64,000 bases of DNA. Origin: Rhizobium indicum. GTDB taxonomy: Bacteria > Pseudomonadota > Alphaproteobacteria > Rhizobiales > Rhizobiaceae. The notes under the pieces were generated by a model, which saw only the letters and a list, made by a program, of their open reading frames with translations, ran no database searches and had not been told where the DNA came from. The stretch spans positions 372,001 through 436,000 of the forward strand of contig NZ_CP054023.1 in assembly GCF_005862305.2 (NCBI RefSeq), given 5' to 3'. Positions within the stretch are counted from its first letter, which is position 1. Each line of letters begins with the position of its first letter. Positions 58,409 through 64,000 of this stretch are shown here, one piece after another. The translations under genes were made by a program, and so were the position numbers.

Positions 58409-59902
58409 ATGAACATCATACTCGTGCTTATCGACAGCGTTAACCGCAATGCTCTCTCGGCCTATGGCGGAACCGAGTTCGCGACGCCGAACCTTCAGTC
58501 TTTCGCCAAAAAGGCGTGGCGTTTCGACAATCACTTTGTCGGAAGCCTGCCCTGCATGCCGGCGCGGCGTGAGATTTTTGCCGGGTTCAGCGGCATGCAA
58601 TGGCGTCCTTGGGGACCGCTCGAACCCTTCGACCTACGCCTGCCGAAACTGCTGGAGAGTGCGGGTTACACAACCGCGATCGTCACCGATCACTATCACT
58701 ACTGGGAGGAGTCGGCGAACGGCTACATCCAGAGCTTCCAGGGCGCGGAATTCATTCGAGGGCACGAGCTGGATTTCTGGGAGCCGCTCGTGCCTGAGGC
58801 AGATCTGCCGCAATGGGTGCACAATATCGAAAAATGGCGCCCGGGTTATGGTCACCGCTACTTCTCGAATGTCGCAAACTTCAAGGATGAGGCCGATTTC
58901 TTTCCTGCCAAGGTGATGACATCAGCGAGCGAATGGCTCGCCAAACCGAAGACCGGAAAGCCGTTCTTCCTGCAGGTCGAGTCCTTCGACGTGCATGAGC
59001 CCTTCGATGTCCCGGAGCCCTATGCCTCGATGTACGGCGACGGTGCGGCGCGAGACCGCTTTACGTTGTGGCCGCCCTATCAGGATGCGGTGCGCCAGGC
59101 GGAGTTCATGAGCCAGGCGAGCCCCGAGGAGCTGGCGTTCGTTCGCTCCCAGTATGGCGCCAAACTGACGATGACGGACCGGTGGCTGGGCAAGCTGTTC
59201 ACCACCCTGGACGAACTGCAACTCTGGGACGACACGGCCGTTATCGTCACCACCGATCATGGACATGATCTCGGTGAACGGGGCGGCTATGGCAAGCAAT
59301 TCCCGCATTTCGACAGCCACGCGAACATTCCGCTGCTCGTCTGGCACCCCGGCCTCCAAGCCAATGGCGGCGCGATTGAAAATCTGACGTCGACCGTCGA
59401 CCTCTTCGCCTCAATCCTGGCGATCGCCGGCGTCGAGCCGCCACGACAGACGCACTCGCATTCATTTCTGCCGCTTCTCAAGGGCGAGATCGGCAACGCG
59501 CGGAACGCCGTCATTTACGGGACATTCGGGCAAGGCATCTGCTGCACCGATGGCGAATGGACGCTGATCCAGCCACCGGATCGCGACAAGCCGCTTTACG
59601 CCTACTCGACCATGGTACCAACCACCATCGAGCCGCAGGACAAGCCCGTCGATCATGGGCGCTACATTCCCGGTATCGACATGCCGCAATGGAAAATTCC
59701 CATCACTCCCGACGGCCCCGGAGACCGGCGGAACCTCGACAGCCAGCCGCTGCTATTTAATCGACGCTCTGATCCAGAGCAGAAGCGAGACCTCTGGCAG
59801 GACCGACCTGAAGAGCGAGAACGAATGCTGCGTCTTATGCGGCAAGTCATCGAACGGTACGGTGCACCGGCCGAACTGTTCCAGAGACTGGGATTGGACT
59901 AG
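58409..59902 (+). CDS. Formylglycine-dependent sulfatase
   Basis: Sulfatase-superfamily hydrolase (497 aa). The C-x-P-x-R motif, Cys49-Met-Pro51-Ala-Arg53 in SLPCMPARREIF, is the site converted to formylglycine. Metal ligands are in LVLIDSVNRNALS at the N-terminus and VTTDHGHDLGERGGYGKQ later. No signal peptide is visible, so it is cytoplasmic, unlike most secreted sulfatases. It follows the sugar transporter by 38 bp, suggesting desulfation (or phosphonate-ester hydrolysis) of an imported compound. The stop TAG (59900-59902) lies at the end of an inserted element. Confidence 0.92.
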   Translation: MNIILVLIDSVNRNALSAYGGTEFATPNLQSFAKKAWRFDNHFVGSLPCMPARREIFAGFSGMQWRPWGPLEPFDLRLPKLLESAGYTTAIVTDHYHYWEESANGYIQSFQGAEFIRGHELDFWEPLVPEADLPQWVHNIEKWRPGYGHRYFSNVANFKDEADFFPAKVMTSASEWLAKPKTGKPFFLQVESFDVHEPFDVPEPYASMYGDGAARDRFTLWPPYQDAVRQAEFMSQASPEELAFVRSQYGAKLTMTDRWLGKLFTTLDELQLWDDTAVIVTTDHGHDLGERGGYGKQFPHFDSHANIPLLVWHPGLQANGGAIENLTSTVDLFASILAIAGVEPPRQTHSHSFLPLLKGEIGNARNAVIYGTFGQGICCTDGEWTLIQPPDRDKPLYAYSTMVPTTIEPQDKPVDHGRYIPGIDMPQWKIPITPDGPGDRRNLDSQPLLFNRRSDPEQKRDLWQDRPEERERMLRLMRQVIERYGAPAELFQRLGLD

Positions 59903-60172
59903 AGCCTTTCCTGGTCAGATTGTAGCATTCTGCCGGAGCAGGTTTTCGTCAGGGCAGAGGCGATTGGCGAAGGGCATACACTTTGGTACGTCCGAGCCGA
60001 TCGCCTCTGCCCTGGCGCAAAGATGCCCGGCCCTTCGGGTTGGCTGAAACGGGCCGGCTGATCGACCGGCCGGCTTGGCCGTAGAGCTTGGCTACGACGC
60101 GCGCCGGCCGGTCGACCATCCGACTCCGTTTGAGCCAACAGAATGTTGCAATCTGACCAGGAATGGCTCTAG
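59899..60172. mobile_element. MITE-like element with 34-bp terminal inverted repeats
   Basis: 34-bp ends at 59899-59932 and 60139-60172 are inverted repeats with three mismatches. The ends read CTAGAGCC and GGCTCTAG, so a TA target duplication at 59900-59901 and 60170-60171 is possible, as made by IS630/Tc1 elements. Two perfect internal stems are at 59950-59964 with 60000-60014 (15 bp) and 60062-60074 with 60103-60115 (13 bp). The 270-bp element has no coding capacity. It sits on the sulfatase stop codon, which it leaves intact. Confidence 0.8.
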
Positions 60173-60346
60173 CTTCGAGGATCAGAGCGCATCGCCGATA
60201 GGGCCATCGCCGGTTCGACACAAAAAAAGATGTGAGTGCGCTGTCGAATCCGCCGCGGCTCAAACGTCTTGAGATCGCAGGCGCGAAATGCGGTAGGCTT
60301 GCCGCATGCGTCGCGATCACTCTGTCGGCATGGAGGTTATGAAGCC

Positions 60347-61561
60347 ATGGGTGTTTCCTATCGTTGGGTCATCGTCGCCGCGGGCGCATTGATGACATGC
60401 GTCGCACTCGGCGCGATGTTCTCGCTGGCGATTTTCCAGGAGCCGATCGCGACGGCGACCGGTTGGTCGCATGTCGGCATAGCGAGCGCGATGACGCTGA
60501 ACTTCATCGTCATGGGTTTCGGCGGCTTCTTCTGGGGGGCGGCAAGCGATCGCTTCGGCCCGCGCGTCGTCGTGCTGATAGGCTCCGTGCTGCTCGGCCT
60601 GGCGCTGGTGCTGGCGAGCCGGGCCGAGACGCTGCTGCAGTTCCAATTGACCTACGGCATTCTTGTCGGACTGGCGGCAAGCACGTTTTTCGCGCCGATG
60701 ATCGCGGCGACGACCGCCTGGTTCGACGAAAACCGCGGGCTTGCGGTGTCGCTGGTCTCCGCCGGCATGGGCGTTGCGCCGATGACAATCTCCCCTTTCG
60801 CGCGCTGGCTGATCTCGGCCTATGAATGGCGGCCGGCCATGCTGATCATCGGCGTTGCCGCCTGGGTGCTGCTGGTGCCGGCCGCGCTGCTGGTCAGGCG
60901 CCCACCTGCCGAGACCACTGACACCGGAACCGAGTTCGCGGCCGACGGCGCTCGGCCGCAACTGTCTAAAGTCTTTCGATCGCCGCAATTCATCGTGCTT
61001 GGCCTGACCTTCTTCGCCTGCTGCGCGGCGCATTCCGGGCCGATCTTCCACATGGTGAACTATGCGACGATCTGCGGCGTCGCACCGATGGCGGCCGTCA
61101 GCATCTACAGCGTCGAGGGCCTGGCGGGACTGGGCGGCCGATTGCTCTATGGCAGCCTTGCCGACAGGATCGGGGTGAAGCCGGTGCTCGTCGCGGGCCT
61201 GCTGGTGCAGGCGGCAGCCCTTGCGACCTATCTCTTCGTCAGCCAGCTCGGCGAATTCTACGCGCTCGCAATCGTCTTCGGCAGTGCCTATGGCGGTGTG
61301 ATGCCACTCTATGCCGTGCTGGCGCGTGAATATTTCGGGCCGCGTATCATCGGCACGGTCTTCGGTGCGGCGACGATGCTCTCCAGCCTCGGCATGGCCT
61401 TCGGCCCTCTCATCGGCGGCTGGATATTCGACACCTTCGCCAATTATTCCTGGCTGTTCATCGGCTCCGCGATGGTCGGGCTGGGGGCTGCGGCGATAGC
61501 GCTCGCGTTCCCGCCTCTCGCCCGCCAGAAACCGCAGCCGGCCTTCGGCATGGCGCCGTAA
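60347..61561 (+). CDS. MFS transporter (monocarboxylate/oxalate-formate type)
   Basis: Major facilitator of 404 aa with about 12 membrane segments, starting MGVSYRWVIVAAGALMTCVA. The loop after segment 2 reads GFGGFFWGAASDRFGPRVVV (G-x-x-x-D-R-x-G). The second half repeats it as GLGGRLLYGSLADRIGVKPV. It matches the MCT/OFA-like subfamily of alphaproteobacteria. GGAGG at 60330-60334 precedes ATG 60347; the longer frame from 60236 lacks hydrophobicity. Substrate unknown. Confidence 0.9.
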   Translation: MGVSYRWVIVAAGALMTCVALGAMFSLAIFQEPIATATGWSHVGIASAMTLNFIVMGFGGFFWGAASDRFGPRVVVLIGSVLLGLALVLASRAETLLQFQLTYGILVGLAASTFFAPMIAATTAWFDENRGLAVSLVSAGMGVAPMTISPFARWLISAYEWRPAMLIIGVAAWVLLVPAALLVRRPPAETTDTGTEFAADGARPQLSKVFRSPQFIVLGLTFFACCAAHSGPIFHMVNYATICGVAPMAAVSIYSVEGLAGLGGRLLYGSLADRIGVKPVLVAGLLVQAAALATYLFVSQLGEFYALAIVFGSAYGGVMPLYAVLAREYFGPRIIGTVFGAATMLSSLGMAFGPLIGGWIFDTFANYSWLFIGSAMVGLGAAAIALAFPPLARQKPQPAFGMAP

Positions 61562-61973
61562 CAGGCGCCTTGCCAATCCTCACGGGCGGTATCGAGAGTG
61601 GACATCGGTGACGACGCCCACTCAAGGTTTTCGCATCGTCGCGATTTTTGCCGCCAAATCGCCAACACCGCAGGCTGCACAGTCGCCTCCACCGTAACAA
61701 ATGGACGACGAGGCCGGACCGCGATCATTCAGATCCGCTGGCTTGTGTGCCATTCTGGATGGCGAAAGAACAAAGCGTTACAAGGCAAGGAATAACTTGA
61801 TTCACGCAAAAGTAGAGTTCGTATTGGTGTAGTAGCGGACGATGCGGCGACGCTCTCTGCTAGGGAAGTAACGGCTAAGACGCACCAATCCTTAAATATT
61901 CACTTGAGGAACCCTCAGTTCTTCGGCAGTATACTGTTTATTAACTATTGGCTGGGGGCCATGCTGCAGCAAT
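61562..61973. other. Intergenic region without recognisable gene
   Basis: No convincing reading frame on either strand across 412 bp. The right part (61890-61973) is AT-rich and should contain the promoter of the following gene; no exact promoter call is made because candidate boxes are badly spaced. Confidence 0.5.
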
Positions 61974-64000
61974 GAGGGTTATAGGGATTGCTCTGGCATG
62001 TGTCATGTTGCTGTCGCAGCCGGCTCTGGCGCAGTCTCCTCTCGACGTCATCAGGAGCTTGACCGACGGCGTCACGCGTGATGCTGCGCCACCAGATGCT
62101 GGTCGCCGAACGTCTAAACCGATACCGACTCTTCGGTCGCAGCTGACAAGATCGCAAGTGCAACGCCTGCAGCGTGCCCTGGAAGCGCTCGGTTACTATC
62201 ATGGTCCGATCGACGGAGATGCCGGGGTCGAGACGTGGAGTTCGGTTATAGCGTGGGCACGCGACCGGGGATGGGAGGCTCCAACAACCCTCCGTGTCGC
62301 GCATCTCAATTCCCTGGAAGCTGAACGCGCGCAGGGACAGGTTGCAGAACAGGATCGTCCAAGCTCTGGTCCAGAAGATGGGACTGTTCGTCGCGTTCAA
62401 ACGGCCCTCTCACGGCTCGGCTACTATTCGGGGCCGGTGAATGGGCAGACAGACCAAGCGACCATGGCTGCGATGGCGGCCTGGGCGGCGGATCGGAGCT
62501 GGGAAGCCCCGGCATCGATCCGCGAGGCACATGCCGTCAACATGGAGGAGGAGCTCTCCCATAGGACAGGCCCGGTTGTCGGCGATGCGGTCTTGCCACC
62601 GTGGCAGCCGGACGACACCGGGATCGGGAGCAAAATCTGCGCCTCCACCGGCTACAGCAAGGTCTGCCTTCGTCTTGCCTGCGATGCCGAAGCCGGTGTG
62701 GTCCTTGATTTAGAAGAGGTGGCGGGCTACTCGACACCGTCGGGCTCTGGCGCGGGTCTGACGGTGGATCGAGGCCCTGAGGCAACGCTTCCCCTCGATG
62801 GCATCCGCAAGAGACCGGTCCTCGATGCCGCTCGTGATGCAGCGCTCATCGCCCGCCTTTCCTCCGGGCGGTCGCTGAACCTCAAGTTGGGGACATGGTC
62901 GATGTCCTTCGGTCTCGCGCAATTCGGCCCCGAATACGACCGGGTTGGAAAGGCATGTGCTACCCTCGTCGCCCGGCTCCGTAGCGGCCAGGATCCCTAC
63001 CCTGGGCAGTTCGCCCGCCTTGCCGACGAACTGGCCGAGGTCACCGCGTCCGAAGGAACCTGGACCTCGCAGCCGAATACGGATCTTGCTGGCAATGACA
63101 TTCGACATGGGCTGGCCGATCCGCTTCTGCGTGGCCTGACGGAAGGCGAATGTATGGCGATCTGCTCGGAAACTGACATGTGCCGGGCCTATACGTTCAA
63201 CCCGAGCGGCGGGGCATGTTTCCTGAAGTCCGAAAAGGGCTCGCCCAAACCCTACGCAGCCGGAAAGAGCGGCGTTTTCGATGGCCGGAAAGCGGGTTTA
63301 GCACCTCCACCCACCCGCGGACCGGGACCGATCGTGGATGGAGCGGTCGGGTGGCGAGAGGGCGAGACACTGGAGGGCTTTCAGGCTCGCGTAAAACAAG
63401 CTGCTCGCAGGCTCGGCGGGTCATGCGACGAGGAGAAGGAGACGCTCCGGCGTCTGGCCGAAAAATTCCAATGGACACTGCCGCATCAGGGACCGCTCCG
63501 CGCCGGGAACAGTTTTGAAATCGAGTGGTCGGGCAACACGCTCGAAGATCGCATACCGGTTTGGTTCATGGTCAAAGCAGAACAGCCCGTCCGTTTTAAA
63601 GGCAAGGGGCATGTCGCGTTGGGTCCTGACGCACCCAATCCGTTCGCGATGAAAACCGGTCTCGGCAAGACACGCGCCATGGTCGCCCTGGCGACGCGTG
63701 GCGCCGCAGCGAGTGGTTCAGTTTCAACCATTCCGCTGCAAGCCGGGCCATTGAACCTATCCGTCTCATTAGTGGGCTATCTGCGCGCCTGCGAGGAGGA
63801 GATCGTTCTGAAGGAAGAGTCAGAGCGGCTCGAAATCGCACCGGCGCCTGCTGAGATCGTCCTCAACACCGCCGAGGGCCGCGCGGCGTTCACACATAGT
63901 ATCGATGTCCCTAAATTCTCCCGCCGCATCCTCCTCAACGATACCCGCTTTCTTCTGCTGGATGCGGCAAGCGGGACGGAAATCGTCGAGCGGGCAGGCA
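61974..64000 (+). CDS. Large exported protein with two peptidoglycan-binding-like repeats and a PAN domain (partial, cut by window end)
   Basis: The frame starts ATG 61974 and stays open to the window end, so at least 675 residues are visible and the C-terminus is missing. The signal MRVIGIALACVMLLSQPALA is cleaved before QSP. Two repeats resemble peptidoglycan-binding domains, VQRLQRALEALGYYHGPIDG and VRRVQTALSRLGYYSGPVNG, each followed by a WEAP box. A cysteine-paired PAN/Apple domain follows, ECMAICSETDMCRAYTFNPS then GGACFLKSEKG. The rest is unrecognised beta-rich sequence; large alpha-2-macroglobulin-like proteins can look like this, but that is only a guess. Confidence 0.8.

Overview
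The window has the GC-rich composition, gene families and intergenic palindromes of a Rhizobium leguminosarum/etli-type alphaproteobacterium. The dominance of solute uptake and catabolism modules suggests a large secondary replicon, but no replication or partition gene is present to prove it. No rRNA, tRNA or CRISPR array was seen.

Region 1 (1-8.6 kb): a HutC-type repressor diverges from a polar amino acid (probably histidine) ABC transporter followed by a HutH-like lyase that lacks the usual Ala-Ser-Gly cofactor tripeptide. A secreted protein, a PAP2 phosphatase and an MscS channel with a cyclic-nucleotide domain follow. Region 2 (8.6-15 kb): a dimethylglycine/sarcosine dehydrogenase-like protein, an XRE-led trio and a methyltransferase. 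Region 3 (14-24.1 kb): the alpha-galactoside module agpT / agaL1-agpABCD-agaL2. Region 4 (24.2-28.4 kb): small rhizobial proteins, decayed gene pieces, an overlooked 46-residue lipoprotein and a PAS-GGDEF diguanylate cyclase.

Region 5 (28.5-35.8 kb) is the most unusual part. Six genes lie head to tail on the minus strand: a cyclase-AAA-TPR signalling protein, YcaO, TfuA, a gluzincin peptidase and two orphan proteins. The sequence looks more AT-rich than its surroundings, and IS3-family transposase remnants lie on both sides. YcaO plus TfuA is the pair that installs backbone thioamides, so this is probably an acquired, undescribed RiPP or protein-thioamidation island. No precursor peptide was recognised.

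Region 6 (36-37.4 kb): a CsbD protein, a secreted protein broken by a TA-repeat frameshift and an ardC relic. Region 7 (37.4-46 kb): an arabinoside module with GH51 arabinofuranosidase, peptide/oligosaccharide-type ABC transporter and an HTH regulator fused to a beta-rich domain. Region 8 (46-50 kb): a VapBC-like pair, a di-haem peroxidase and a secreted phosphoesterase. Region 9 (50-53.6 kb): pcaR divergent from pcaIJF, the last two steps of the beta-ketoadipate pathway, with a perfect operator between them. Region 10 (53.6-64 kb): a GNAT acetyltransferase, a LysR regulator divergent from a sugar ABC operon ending in a sulfatase, a 270-bp MITE-like element at the sulfatase stop codon, an MFS transporter and the start of a large exported PAN-domain protein cut by the window end.
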